Below, piece after piece: positions 7,614 through 14,862 of a stretch of 27,657 nucleotides of DNA (the first letter of the stretch is position 1; every line of letters starts with the position of its first letter). The position numbers and the translations under genes were made by a program. Origin of the DNA: Solirubrobacterales bacterium. GTDB taxonomy: Bacteria > Actinomycetota > Thermoleophilia > Solirubrobacterales > 70-9. The notes under the pieces were generated by a model. It was given only the letters and a program-made list of their open reading frames with translations. It did no database searches and had not been told where the DNA came from. The stretch lies in contig JASLIG010000117.1 in the NCBI GenBank assembly GCA_030152805.1, positions 1 through 27,657 of the forward strand, written 5' to 3'.

Positions 7614-8180
7614 GTGGTCAAGATCTACACAAAGAAGGGCGACGACGGGACTACCTCGCTCTGGTACGGCGGTCGTGTTCCCAAGCACCACGGCCGCACC
7701 GAGGCCTACGGCGCGCTCGACGAGGCCTGCTCCCAGCTGGGCGTGGCCCGGGCGCTCTGCGGCGAGGCCGAGACGGAGCTGGCCGCCGACATCCTGCGCC
7801 TGCAGGACGACATCTTTGTCGCCGGCGCCGAGCTGGCGACCGCGCCGGAGGCGGCGGAGCGGCTCGAAGACGGGGTCAGCCGTGCCACCGAGACGATGGT
7901 CGCCGAGCTCGAGGCGCTGATCGATCGCTACATGAGCGAGGTCGAACTACCACCCCAGTTCGTCATCCCCGGCGGCAATCAGCTCTCGGCCCAGCTCGAC
8001 GTCGCCCGCACCGTGATCCGCCGCGCCGAGCGCCGCATCTCCGCCCTGGCGGAGGAAGGCGAGTTGGCGAGCGAGACCGTGATCCACTTCGTCAACCGCG
8101 CCTCCGACCTGATCTACGCGATGGCCCGCTTCGCCGACGTCGACGATCCGGCGCTCTTCGAGGGTCGCCGCAAGAGCTGA
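7614..8180 (+). CDS. Cob(I)yrinic acid a,c-diamide adenosyltransferase, PduO type
   Basis: Transfers the adenosyl group of ATP to cob(I)alamin to make adenosylcobalamin, the cofactor of enzymes such as methylmalonyl-CoA mutase. The ATP-binding signature Y-T-K-K-G-D-D-G-T-T-S-L (5-16) is followed by G-G-R-V-P-K-H-H-G-R-T-E-A-Y-G-A-L-D-E-A-C-S-Q-L-G (19-43); the C-terminal blocks R-R-A-E-R-R-I and N-R-A-S-D-L-I-Y-A-M-A-R complete the five-helix bundle. Length 188 aa is standard. GTG 7614 begins 3 nt after the DUF1015 stop; no other start keeps the signature. With a beta-oxidation set nearby, it may support propionyl-CoA use through methylmalonyl-CoA, but no mutase is in the window. Confidence 0.95.
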   Translation: MVKIYTKKGDDGTTSLWYGGRVPKHHGRTEAYGALDEACSQLGVARALCGEAETELAADILRLQDDIFVAGAELATAPEAAERLEDGVSRATETMVAELEALIDRYMSEVELPPQFVIPGGNQLSAQLDVARTVIRRAERRISALAEEGELASETVIHFVNRASDLIYAMARFADVDDPALFEGRRKS

Positions 8181-8184
8181 TTTA

Positions 8185-8598
8185 GTGGAGCCTGACTCAG
8201 TCAAGGTCGTCGCCCGGCGACAGGAGGGCTTTGCCCACGACGTCGAGATCGAAGGCCGCCATTCCCTCCGCATCGACGAGCCAACCGCGGCGGGAGGAAC
8301 CGACACCGGTCCCTCCCCCACCCGCCTGGTCGCCGCCGGCCTGGCCGGCTGCACCGCGGTCACGATCGAGATGTACGCCGAGCGCAAGGGCTGGGACGTA
8401 GGCAAGGTCGAGGTGGACGTCGACGTCACCTACGACGAATTCGCGCCGCTCTCCCTCGCCGTCACCCTGCGCCTGCCGGCCGAGCTGAGCGATGAGCAAC
8501 GCAAGCGCCTGCTCGTCGTCGCCGCCAAGTGCCCCGTCCACAAACTTCTGGCGGGCGAGACCATGGTCACCGTCTCCGACCGGGTCGAGACGCTCTGA
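8185..8598 (+). CDS. OsmC-family protein
   Basis: 137-aa member of the OsmC/Ohr superfamily of thiol peroxidases and related proteins. The two conserved cysteines are present: C56 in A-A-G-L-A-G-C-T-A-V-T-I and C116 in A-A-K-C-P-V-H-K-L-L. The spacing and the 'KCPVHKLL' block match the YhfA/OsmC-like branch rather than Ohr; peroxide detoxification is likely but the physiological substrate is not known. It begins at GTG 8185, 4 nt after the previous stop, and its TGA overlaps the ATG of the following SDR by one base (TGATG), so it is part of the 6324-9398 operon. Confidence 0.94.
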   Translation: MEPDSVKVVARRQEGFAHDVEIEGRHSLRIDEPTAAGGTDTGPSPTRLVAAGLAGCTAVTIEMYAERKGWDVGKVEVDVDVTYDEFAPLSLAVTLRLPAELSDEQRKRLLVVAAKCPVHKLLAGETMVTVSDRVETL

Positions 8599-9398
8599 TG
8601 GACCTCGGCCTCAGAGGACGCTCTTGCGTTGTCACCGGCGCCAGCCGCGGGATTGGCGCCGAGACCGCGCGTTTGCTCTGTGCCGAGGGCGCCAACGTGC
8701 TCCTGGTCGCCCGCGACGAGAAGCGGCTCCGCCTTGCGGCCGAACACGCGAGTGCCGCCGATGGACTGGCGGCAGTCCTCCCTCTCGACATCACCGCCGA
8801 GGACGCCGGCGAGCTGATGCTGGCGACGGCAACCGAGCACTTCGGCAGCCTCGACGTCCTCGTCAACAACGCCGGCAGCGCCCAGTGGCGCGATCTCGAC
8901 GACGTGCCCGACGAGGACTGGCGCGCCCAGTACGAGCTCAACGTGATCGCGCCGCTGCGGGCGATGCGCGCCGCCGCCCCGGCGATGGCCGAGCGTGGCT
9001 GGGGGCGCATCGTCAACGTCTGCTCGACCGCGGGCAAGCGACCCTCAGCGGCGATGCCCGAGTACTCGGTGGCGAAGGCGGCTGAGCTCTCGCTCTCGCG
9101 CCTCTTCGCCGACCGCTACGCGAAGAGTGGCGTGCTGGTCAATGCGATCTGCCCCGGCCCGGTGGAATCGGAGATGTGGATGGAACCGGGCGGCCTGCTC
9201 GACCAGTCCCAAGCGATGTCAGGAGCCCCGAGCCGCGAGGAGGCCCTCGCCACGGCGGGCTCGAAGCGCCCAATTGGCCGCCTCGCCGAATCCGAGGAGA
9301 TCGCCTCCGCGATCGCCTTCCTCTGCTCCGAGCGCGCCTCCTACGTAGCCGGCGCCGCCTGGTCCGTGGACGGCGGCACAGTGCAGGTGATCATTTGA
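8598..9398 (+). CDS. SDR-family oxidoreductase, FabG-like
   Basis: 266-aa classical SDR: T-G-A-S-R-G-I-G (13-20), N-N-A-G (90-93), catalytic S143, Y156 and K160 in V-C-S-T-A-G...Y-S-V-A-K, P-G-P-V-E-S (after strand 6), and a C-terminal S-Y-V-A-G-A-A-W-S-V-D-G-G. It most resembles 3-oxoacyl-ACP reductases and related NADP-dependent keto reductases; membership in fatty acid synthesis is not shown by context. Start ATG 8598 overlaps the OsmC stop by one base, which fixes the start; earlier in-frame Met codons lie within OsmC. Confidence 0.94.
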   Translation: MDLGLRGRSCVVTGASRGIGAETARLLCAEGANVLLVARDEKRLRLAAEHASAADGLAAVLPLDITAEDAGELMLATATEHFGSLDVLVNNAGSAQWRDLDDVPDEDWRAQYELNVIAPLRAMRAAAPAMAERGWGRIVNVCSTAGKRPSAAMPEYSVAKAAELSLSRLFADRYAKSGVLVNAICPGPVESEMWMEPGGLLDQSQAMSGAPSREEALATAGSKRPIGRLAESEEIASAIAFLCSERASYVAGAAWSVDGGTVQVII

Positions 9399-9426
9399 GC
9401 GGGCGTGTGGCGACTTACCCGTCTAT

Positions 9427-9942
9427 ATGACGGGAAACTCGCCACAGCCAGTTGAAGCCGCCGTCCTGCTGCCGCTCTACGGCTGGCCGGATGACGAGCC
9501 TGGCCTCGTCTTCACCGAGCGCCGCGCGGACATGCGCCGCCACGCTGGCGAGATCTCATTCCCTGGCGGCAGACGCGACCCCGGCGACGCCGACCTCCGC
9601 GCCACGGCCCTGCGCGAGACGCAGGAGGAGATCGGCCTCGACCCCGCCGCGGTCGAGCTGGGCGAGGAGCTGCCGCCGACCAACACCTTCGTCACCGACT
9701 ACCGAATCCACCCGTTCGTCGGTCGCATCGCCCACCCGCGGGAGCTCGACCTGCGGCCGAACCCGGCCGAGGTCGAGACGCTGCTCACCTTCTCGCTCGA
9801 GGTCCTGCGCGAGAACTACGAAATTCGTCGCCTGGTTCGCCGCGAAGTGCCTATCCACACTCCGACCTACGAGGTCGAAGGTCACCTGATCTGGGGCGCG
9901 ACGGCGCGCATCCTCAGTGACCTGCTGGATCGCCTTAGCTAG
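9427..9942 (+). CDS. Nudix hydrolase, CoA pyrophosphatase (NudL/YeaB) type
   Basis: 171 aa. The motif M-R-R-H-A-G-E-I-S-F-P-G-G-R-R-D-P (36-52) is the UPF0035 signature of CoA diphosphatases and runs into the Nudix box ending R63-E-T-Q-E67-E68-I-G70, with Asp where many Nudix boxes have the first Glu, as in other NudL proteins. It should cleave CoA or acyl-CoA to 4'-phosphopantetheine and 3',5'-ADP, controlling CoA pools; the neighbouring acyl-CoA genes fit such a job. The start ATG at 9427 is 28 nt downstream of the SDR gene. Its TAG stop overlaps the stop of the convergent gene in the palindrome CTAG (9939-9942). Confidence 0.94.
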   Translation: MTGNSPQPVEAAVLLPLYGWPDDEPGLVFTERRADMRRHAGEISFPGGRRDPGDADLRATALRETQEEIGLDPAAVELGEELPPTNTFVTDYRIHPFVGRIAHPRELDLRPNPAEVETLLTFSLEVLRENYEIRRLVRREVPIHTPTYEVEGHLIWGATARILSDLLDRLS

Positions 9943-10391
9943 ACGCGCTGCACCCGAGCCCAGGCGTCGGCATCGACGATCTCGACCGGGATTCGCCAGG
10001 TCCTTGCCGCAACTTCTGCAGCCGAGGAGCCGCGGGCGAGAATCGAGGCGTCAACCGAGCCGCCGGCCTCGTAGACGAAGCGCCGCACCGGCGTTTCGAC
10101 CAGGCGTTCCAGGAAGCGCTCGAGCCGCGAGCCGTGGATTGCCTCGAGGTTGTCCACGGCCCCCGTTGCCGAACCGAGCAGCCAATAGACGACGGTGACG
10201 TCGCCGACGAGGTCGAGCAGAGTCCCCGGCTGCTCGGGGTCGGCGAGCGCCGGCTCGATTCCCGCTGCCTCGATCTCGGTCAGGTTCTCCTCCCGGCGAG
10301 TGGTCCCCCGCACCGCCCAACCCTGCTCAAGCAGAGCCCCCCCGAGCTCGCGGCCGCGGCAGCCACAACCCACGATCAGCGCGCGCGCCAA
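9939..10391 (-). CDS. Short Rossmann-fold protein, NAD-dependent epimerase-like
   Basis: 150 aa from TTG 10391. The N-terminal A-L-I-V-G-C-G-C-R-G-R-E-L-G-G is a nucleotide-binding loop of the extended-SDR type; R-G-T-T-R-R and the block V-V-Y-W-L-L-G-S-A-T follow, and V-R-R-F-V-Y-E-A-G-G matches the usual strand before the catalytic Tyr. Full-length epimerases have about 280-320 residues with a substrate domain; here the chain stops soon after, lacking the Y-x3-K. It could be a reduced NAD(P)-binding protein or a truncated former enzyme. It follows the one-TM protein by 9 nt on the same strand and meets the Nudix gene tail to tail with a 4-nt overlap. Confidence 0.75.
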   Translation of the reverse strand: MARALIVGCGCRGRELGGALLEQGWAVRGTTRREENLTEIEAAGIEPALADPEQPGTLLDLVGDVTVVYWLLGSATGAVDNLEAIHGSRLERFLERLVETPVRRFVYEAGGSVDASILARGSSAAEVAARTWRIPVEIVDADAWARVQRV

Positions 10392-10400
10392 GCTCCGTGC

Positions 10401-10694
10401 CTAGGTCGCTTCGAAGCGGCGGCGATGGCGCAGGCGCTCGAGCTCCTCGGCGGCGACTTCATCGCGCAGCTCCTGCTCGTTGCGATCGGCGGCCCCGCGC
10501 CGGCGCCGCATCTCGTTTTGCGCGTCGAGCATCTGCTGCACGTCGTCGACCTCGTTCTGGACCTCGAGTTCCGGTGAGCGGGTCGGCTTCCAATCGAGCA
10601 GTTCGGCGTTATTGCCGGTGTAGAAGTGCTCGAGCAGGAACAGCCCGCCGACGATCAGCAGCACCATGCCAACGGTTCCGAGGACGAAGAACAC
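10401..10694 (-). CDS. Small one-TM protein with cytosolic coiled coil
   Basis: Hypothetical protein of 97 aa. Residues 2-21 form a membrane helix (F-V-L-G-T-V-G-M-V-L-L-I-V-G-G-L-F-L-L) and residues 46-97 are highly charged, with an R/E-rich helix likely to coil. I know of no named family. It starts at GTG 10694; a candidate -10 (TATCCT, 10707-10702 minus) lies 7 nt upstream, so the transcript may be leaderless. An ATG at 10667 would cut the membrane helix. It is first in a two-gene unit with the Rossmann protein and is divergent from the thiolase gene. Confidence 0.75.
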   Translation of the reverse strand: MFFVLGTVGMVLLIVGGLFLLEHFYTGNNAELLDWKPTRSPELEVQNEVDDVQQMLDAQNEMRRRRGAADRNEQELRDEVAAEELERLRHRRRFEAT

Positions 10695-10701
10695 GGTGCC
10701 A

Positions 10702-10733
10702 AGGATACGCCCGCGACGCCGGTCCCCTTTAAT
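10702..10733. promoter_or_regulatory. Divergent leaderless promoter pair (thiolase / one-TM protein)
   Basis: On the plus strand TTTAAT (10728-10733) lies 7 nt before the thiolase ATG (10741); on the minus strand TATCCT (10707-10702) lies 7 nt before the GTG at 10694. In both, the start codon is where transcription should begin, and no ribosome binding site is present. The 46-bp gap between the two genes thus seems to hold two back-to-back -10 elements. No -35 matches were found. Confidence 0.45.
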
Positions 10734-10740
10734 CCCGCTG

Positions 10741-11940
10741 ATGACCGACGCCTACGTGGTCGACGCGATTCGCACGCCGATGGGCGGCTATCGCGGTGCG
10801 CTCTCGGGTGTGCGCCCCGATGACCTCGCCGCGCAGACGATCGCCGCCGTGGTCGAGCGCACCGGCGTCGACCCCGAGCGGATCACCGACGTCTACTTCG
10901 GCGCCGCCAACCAGTCGGGCGAGGACAACCGCGACGTGGCGCGGATGGCGGCACTGCTCGCCGGGCTGCCCGACAGCGTCCCCGGCGCAACCGTCAACCG
11001 CCTCTGCGCCTCCGGCCTGGAGGCGATCAACTGCGCCGCCCGCGCCGCCAAGCTGGGTGAGGGCGACTTCTACCTCGCCGGCGGGGTCGAGTCGATGAGC
11101 CGGGCGCCCTGGGTAGTCGGCAAGCCCGAGCGCGGCCTGCCCCGCGGCCCGCAGACGATGCACGACACGACTTTGGGCTGGCGCTTCGTCAACCCGCACA
11201 TGGCCGAGATGGGGATCTCAACCGAAGCGATGGGTGAGACCGGCGAGAACGTCGCCGAGCGCTACGGGATCAGTCGCGAGGATCAGGACGCCTGGGGACT
11301 GCGCAGCCACCAGCGCGCCGTGGCCGCCGCCAAGGCCGGGATCTTCGCCGAGGAGATCGTCGCCGTCGAGGCGCCAAAGGGCCGCGAGACAGCCACCGTC
11401 GACGCCGACGAGGGCCCGCGGCCCGACGCCTCGCTGGAGAAGATGGCGAAGCTGCGCCCCGCCTTCCGCGAGGGGGGCACGGTCACGGCAGGCAACGCCT
11501 CGACCCTCAACGACGGCGCTGCCTGCACTCTGATCGCCTCCGAGGCCGGGGTAAAGGCGCTCGGCACCGAGCCGCTCGCCCGCGTCGTCGCCTTCGGCGT
11601 CGCCGGCGTCGATCCCGCCTACATGGGCATCGGCCCCGCCGTCGCGATTCCCAAGGCCCTCAACGCCGCCGGCCTCACCCTCGACCAGATCGACCTGATC
11701 GAGCTCAACGAGGCCTTCGCCTCGCAGGTACTCGCCAGCGCCCGCGAGCTCGGCATCAACGAGGAGCGGCTCAACGTCAACGGCGGCGCGATTGCCCTCG
11801 GCCACCCGCTCGGCTGCACCGGCGCCCGCCTCACCACCACCCTGATCCGCGAGCTGCGCCGCCGCGGCGGCAAGTACGGCATAGCCACCATGTGCGTAGG
11901 CGTAGGCCAGGGCCTGGCGACGGTCTTCGAAGCGACCTGA
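10741..11940 (+). CDS. Acetyl-CoA C-acyltransferase, PcaF/PaaJ-like thiolase
   Basis: 399-aa thiolase, the length of the family. Catalytic Cys89 in V-N-R-L-C-A-S-G, His355 in G-G-A-I-A-L-G-H-P-L-G-C and Cys385 in C-V-G-V-G-Q-G are present. The blocks G-A-A-N-Q-S-G-E-D-N-R-D-V-A-R-M-A-A-L-L-A-G-L-P and D-T-T-L-G-W-R-F-V-N-P resemble 3-oxoadipyl-CoA thiolases (PcaF/PaaJ), so an aromatic-acid role is possible; however, the nearby acyl-CoA dehydrogenase, hydratase and dehydrogenase fit general beta-oxidation. ATG 10741 is chosen because it is preceded by TTTAAT at leaderless distance and starts the conserved M-T-D-A-Y-V-V-D-A-I-R-T-P. A perfect 20-bp hairpin follows 12 nt after the stop. Confidence 0.95.
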   Translation: MTDAYVVDAIRTPMGGYRGALSGVRPDDLAAQTIAAVVERTGVDPERITDVYFGAANQSGEDNRDVARMAALLAGLPDSVPGATVNRLCASGLEAINCAARAAKLGEGDFYLAGGVESMSRAPWVVGKPERGLPRGPQTMHDTTLGWRFVNPHMAEMGISTEAMGETGENVAERYGISREDQDAWGLRSHQRAVAAAKAGIFAEEIVAVEAPKGRETATVDADEGPRPDASLEKMAKLRPAFREGGTVTAGNASTLNDGAACTLIASEAGVKALGTEPLARVVAFGVAGVDPAYMGIGPAVAIPKALNAAGLTLDQIDLIELNEAFASQVLASARELGINEERLNVNGGAIALGHPLGCTGARLTTTLIRELRRRGGKYGIATMCVGVGQGLATVFEAT

Positions 11941-11952
11941 TGACTACAACCC

Positions 11953-12005
11953 GCGAACTGCATCAACTTCTCGATCTGGCAGGTAGAGAAGTTGATGCAG
12001 TTCGC
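11953..12005 (+). repeat. 20-bp perfect hairpin, copy 2 of a two-copy family
   Basis: GCGAACTGCATCAACTTCTC (11953-11972) and its exact reverse complement (11986-12005) enclose a 13-nt loop. The arms contain the same 17 bases found at 1881-1929, and the loop shares CTRGCAGG in the orientation of the upstream gene. It starts 12 nt after the thiolase stop and ends 33 nt before the aminotransferase ATG. No T-run follows, so it is a U-less terminator, a REP-like repeat, or an upstream regulatory palindrome. Confidence 0.85.
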
Positions 12006-12038
12006 TCTGGACAGGTCTGAGGTAGCCTCGCGCGTCGG

Positions 12039-12830
12039 ATGACGATCACGCTGAGAGAGCTGGCCAGCGTCGACGGGGCGATCTCGCCGACCGCCGAGGC
12101 GATGGTGCCGCTAAAGGACGATGGGCTCTACCGGGGCGACGGTGCCTTCGAGGTGATCCGGCTCTACGGCGGAACCCCGTTTGCGCTCGTCGACCACCTC
12201 GATCGACTTGAGCGCAGCGCCTCCGTGATCGAGCTCGAGTTCGACCGGTCTGCACTGGAAGCGGAGATCGATGCGCTGCTCGCGGAGCTCGGAGACGCCG
12301 ATGGGCAGTTGCGTCTGATCGTCACCCGCGGTGGGCGCCGCCTGGCGATGACCGAGCCGATCCCGGCCCACGCCGACACGGTCAGCGTCGCCACTGTCAC
12401 CTACTGCCCGACGGTCATTCTCAACGGAGTCAAGTCGCTCTCCTACGCCGCCAACATGCAGTCGACCCGCCTCGCCAAGGCCCAGGGTGCCGACGAGGCC
12501 GTGCTGGTTCAGCCCGACGGCATCGTGCTCGAGCCGCCGACCTCGGCGATCTTCTGGGTCTCGCCGCAGGGCGCCCTGCGCACGCCGGCGCTCGACAACG
12601 GGGTGCTCGAGTCGATCACCCGCGGCCGCCTGGTCAAGGCGCTCGACGTCGAGGAGGGCGCTTGGCCGGCAGCCGACCTGCGCGCCGCCAAAGAGGCGTT
12701 CCTCGCCTCAACCACGCGCGAGATCCAGGCCGTATCCGCGATCGACGGCACCGACCTTCCCGAGGCCCCCGGCCCTCGCACCCGCGAAGCACAAAAGGCC
12801 TTCGCCGCGATCCTCAGCCAAGAACTCTGA
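12039..12830 (+). CDS. PLP-dependent class IV aminotransferase / aminodeoxychorismate lyase-like
   Basis: 263 aa of fold-type IV. The opening G-A-I-S-P...V-P-L-K-D-D-G-L-Y-R-G-D-G-A-F-E-V-I-R (13-41), PLP lysine K132 in N-G-V-K-S-L-S-Y, and A-K-A-Q-G-A-D-E-A-V-L-V followed by L-E-P-P-T-S-A-I-F-W are diagnostic. The family includes branched-chain aminotransferases, D-amino acid transaminases and 4-amino-4-deoxychorismate lyase (PabC); length and the D-x-G-x-x-R-G-D-G-x-F-E block favour the PabC/D-AAT group but do not decide. The ATG 12039 is preceded by TAGCCT (12023-12028) 10 nt upstream, with no ribosome binding site. It sits between two hairpins, so it may be its own transcription unit. Confidence 0.9.
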   Translation: MTITLRELASVDGAISPTAEAMVPLKDDGLYRGDGAFEVIRLYGGTPFALVDHLDRLERSASVIELEFDRSALEAEIDALLAELGDADGQLRLIVTRGGRRLAMTEPIPAHADTVSVATVTYCPTVILNGVKSLSYAANMQSTRLAKAQGADEAVLVQPDGIVLEPPTSAIFWVSPQGALRTPALDNGVLESITRGRLVKALDVEEGAWPAADLRAAKEAFLASTTREIQAVSAIDGTDLPEAPGPRTREAQKAFAAILSQEL

Positions 12831-12845
12831 TGAACAAAACCCATC

Positions 12846-12886
12846 CGCATCACGTTTTGGTCCTATTTGCCCCCAACAGTGATGCG
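12846..12886 (+). terminator. Hairpin after the aminotransferase gene
   Basis: CGCATCAC (12846-12853) pairs with GTGATGCG (12879-12886), with TTGG/CCAA able to extend the stem inward past a small internal loop, and CCAT/ATGG pairing outside. It begins 15 nt after the aminotransferase stop and ends about 20 nt before the ribosome binding site of the acyl-CoA dehydrogenase. It may end the first transcript or control the second. Confidence 0.45.
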
Positions 12887-12918
12887 CGATGGACGAGACC
12901 GAGAAAGCAAGGGGTGAG

Positions 12919-14088
12919 ATGGACTTCCAGTTGACCGACGAGCAGCGCTTGATCTCCGAAACCGCGCGTGAATTCGCCGACAAGGAGATCACGCCGCGGG
13001 TCAAAGAGAACGACCGCGCCGCCCGCTTCGACCGCGAGCTGGCGAGCAAGCTGGGCGAGGTCGGCTACCTCGGCGCCCCCGTTGCCGAACAGTACGGCGG
13101 CCGCGGCCTCGACTACCTCGGCTACGGCCTGATCGTCGAGCAGGTCGGCCGCGCCGACTCCTCCGCTCGCACCGTCGTCTCGGTACAGACCTCACTGGTC
13201 GCCGGCTCGATCGAGAAGTGGGGCAGCGAGGAGCAGAAGCAGAAATGGCTGCCGCGGCTCTGCTCGGGCGAGGCGCTCGGCTGCTTTGGCCTGACCGAGC
13301 CCGACACCGGCTCCGACGCCGCCAACCTGCGCACCCGCGCGACCAAGACCGACTCGGGCTGGTCGATCAGCGGCCAGAAGATGTGGATCAGCCTCGCCAA
13401 CTTCTCCGAGGTGGCGCTGATCTTCGCCCAGACGGACCCCGAGAAGAAGCACAAGGGCCTCGCCTGCTTCCTCGTCCCCACCGACAGCGAGGGCTTCACC
13501 ACGCAGGAGATCCACGGCAAGCTCGGCCTGCGTTCCTCCGACACCGGCGAGATCTCGCTCGACTCGGTCGAGGTCGGCGAGGACGCGATGCTCGGTGAGA
13601 TCGGCGACGGCTTCAAGGTCGCGATGAGCGCCCTCGACAACGGCCGCTACAGCGTCGCCGCCGGCTGCGTCGGCATCTGCGAAGGCTGCGTCGAAGCCTC
13701 GGTCGCCTACGCCAAGGAGCGCAAGCAGTTCGGCGTCCCTCTCGCCCGCTTCCAGCTGGTCCAGGAGATGATCGCCGACATGATCCTCAAACGCGACGCC
13801 TCGCGGATGCTGGTCTACCGCGCCGGCGTGCTCAAGGATGAAGGCAAGCCGAACACGACCGAGACCTCGGTGGCGAAGCTCTACGCGACCGAGTCGGCGG
13901 TCGAATGCGCCAACCTGGCGATCCAGGTACACGGCGGCGCCGGCTACGTCGACGACTACCCGGTCGAGCGCTACCTGCGCGACGCCCGCGTTACCACCCT
14001 GTATGAGGGCACCTCGCAGATCCAGAAGATGATCATCGGCCGCGCCGCGACCGGGATCAACGCGATGACCCCGATGGTGGCCGAGTAG
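12919..14088 (+). CDS. Acyl-CoA dehydrogenase
   Basis: FAD-dependent first step of beta-oxidation, 389 aa from ATG 12919, chosen for the AAGGGG ribosome binding site 5 nt upstream and the start M-D-F-Q-L-T-D-E-Q; an earlier ATG at 12889 adds ten charged residues. Motifs are C-F-G-L-T-E-P-D-T-G-S-D-A (first ACAD signature), N-G-R-Y-S-V-A-A, Q-x-F-G-V-P-L-A-R-F-Q (second signature) and Q-V-H-G-G-A-G-Y, with catalytic Glu363 in L-Y-E-G-T-S-Q-I-Q. The position of that Glu is that of short/medium-chain enzymes (butyryl-CoA type). It is followed 3 nt later by the enoyl-CoA hydratase. Electrons would go to an ETF, which is not encoded here. Confidence 0.95.
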   Translation: MDFQLTDEQRLISETAREFADKEITPRVKENDRAARFDRELASKLGEVGYLGAPVAEQYGGRGLDYLGYGLIVEQVGRADSSARTVVSVQTSLVAGSIEKWGSEEQKQKWLPRLCSGEALGCFGLTEPDTGSDAANLRTRATKTDSGWSISGQKMWISLANFSEVALIFAQTDPEKKHKGLACFLVPTDSEGFTTQEIHGKLGLRSSDTGEISLDSVEVGEDAMLGEIGDGFKVAMSALDNGRYSVAAGCVGICEGCVEASVAYAKERKQFGVPLARFQLVQEMIADMILKRDASRMLVYRAGVLKDEGKPNTTETSVAKLYATESAVECANLAIQVHGGAGYVDDYPVERYLRDARVTTLYEGTSQIQKMIIGRAATGINAMTPMVAE

Positions 14089-14091
14089 CCG

Positions 14092-14862
14092 TTGGCTGAT
14101 CTGGTCGAGAGCTCACGCGACGGCTACGTCGCCCTGCTGCGCCTCAACCGGCCCGAGGCCCGCAATGCGCTCTCGCCCGAGGTGATGGAGAAGCTTGCCG
14201 GCGAGCTGGAGCGGCTCGATCCCGACCCGGAGGTCCGCTGCATCGTCATCGCCGGCTCCGACGAGGTCTTCGCCGCCGGCGCCGACATCAAGGCGATGAG
14301 CAAGCGCAGCTTTGCCGAGGCGCTACGCCACCCGGCCGCTTCCTTCTGGCGCCGCCTCGCCGCGATCAAGACGCCGATGATCGCCGCCGTCTCCGGCTAC
14401 GCGCTCGGCGGCGGCTGCGAGTTGGCACTCGCCTGCGACATGATCGTCGCCGATGAGGGCGCGACCTTCGGCCAGCCCGAGATCAACCTCGGGATCATCC
14501 CCGGCGGCGGTGGAACCCAGCGCCTCGCCCGCGTGCTCGGCAAGCAGCGAGCGATGGAGTACGTGCTGACCGGCAGGCGCTTCGACGCCGAGACGGCGCA
14601 CCGGCTCGGGCTCGTCAACAGAGTCGCCGGCGAGGGCGACTGGCTCGAGCAGGCGATGGCGCTTGCCCGCGAGGTCGCCGCCAAGCCGCCGATCGCCTCC
14701 CGCCTCGCCAAGCAGGCCGTTGTCGTCGCCGAGGAGACCGCGCTCAGCCCCGGCCTCGAGAGCGAGCGACGCCTCTACGAGCTGGCGATGGCGACCGAGG
14801 ACCGCGTCGAGGGGATGAGGGCCTTCCTCGAGAAGCGCAAGCCGAAATTCGAGGGCAAGTGA
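14092..14862 (+). CDS. Enoyl-CoA hydratase/isomerase (crotonase family)
   Basis: 256 aa. The crotonase signature is complete: the oxyanion-hole segments A-A-G-A-D-I-K-A-M and S-G-Y-A-L-G-G-G-C-E, and the two catalytic glutamates E110 (G-G-C-E-L-A-L-A-C-D) and E130 (G-Q-P-E-I-N-L-G-I-I-P-G-G-G-G-T-Q-R-L). Both glutamates being present favours hydratase activity on trans-2-enoyl-CoA. The sequence is close to short-chain (PaaF/crotonase) enzymes. It starts at TTG 14092, 3 nt after the acyl-CoA dehydrogenase stop, with no strong ribosome binding site, and ends in a 4-nt GTGA overlap with the next gene, so the three-gene set is translated together. Confidence 0.95.
   Translation: MADLVESSRDGYVALLRLNRPEARNALSPEVMEKLAGELERLDPDPEVRCIVIAGSDEVFAAGADIKAMSKRSFAEALRHPAASFWRRLAAIKTPMIAAVSGYALGGGCELALACDMIVADEGATFGQPEINLGIIPGGGGTQRLARVLGKQRAMEYVLTGRRFDAETAHRLGLVNRVAGEGDWLEQAMALAREVAAKPPIASRLAKQAVVVAEETALSPGLESERRLYELAMATEDRVEGMRAFLEKRKPKFEGK

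Noticed and set aside
6309..7691. 460-codon minus-strand open frame opposite DUF1015
   Set aside because: No recognisable motif; the plus frame is a clear DUF1015 protein with conserved blocks and coupled neighbours. The same reasoning removes antisense frames at 14775-15731, 13192-13932, 18371-19492, 20378-21475 and 22137-23843.
9427..9942. Nudix gene with a broken Nudix box
   Set aside because: The Asp in place of the first Glu is normal for NudL/YeaB CoA diphosphatases; R63-E-T-Q-E-E is intact.
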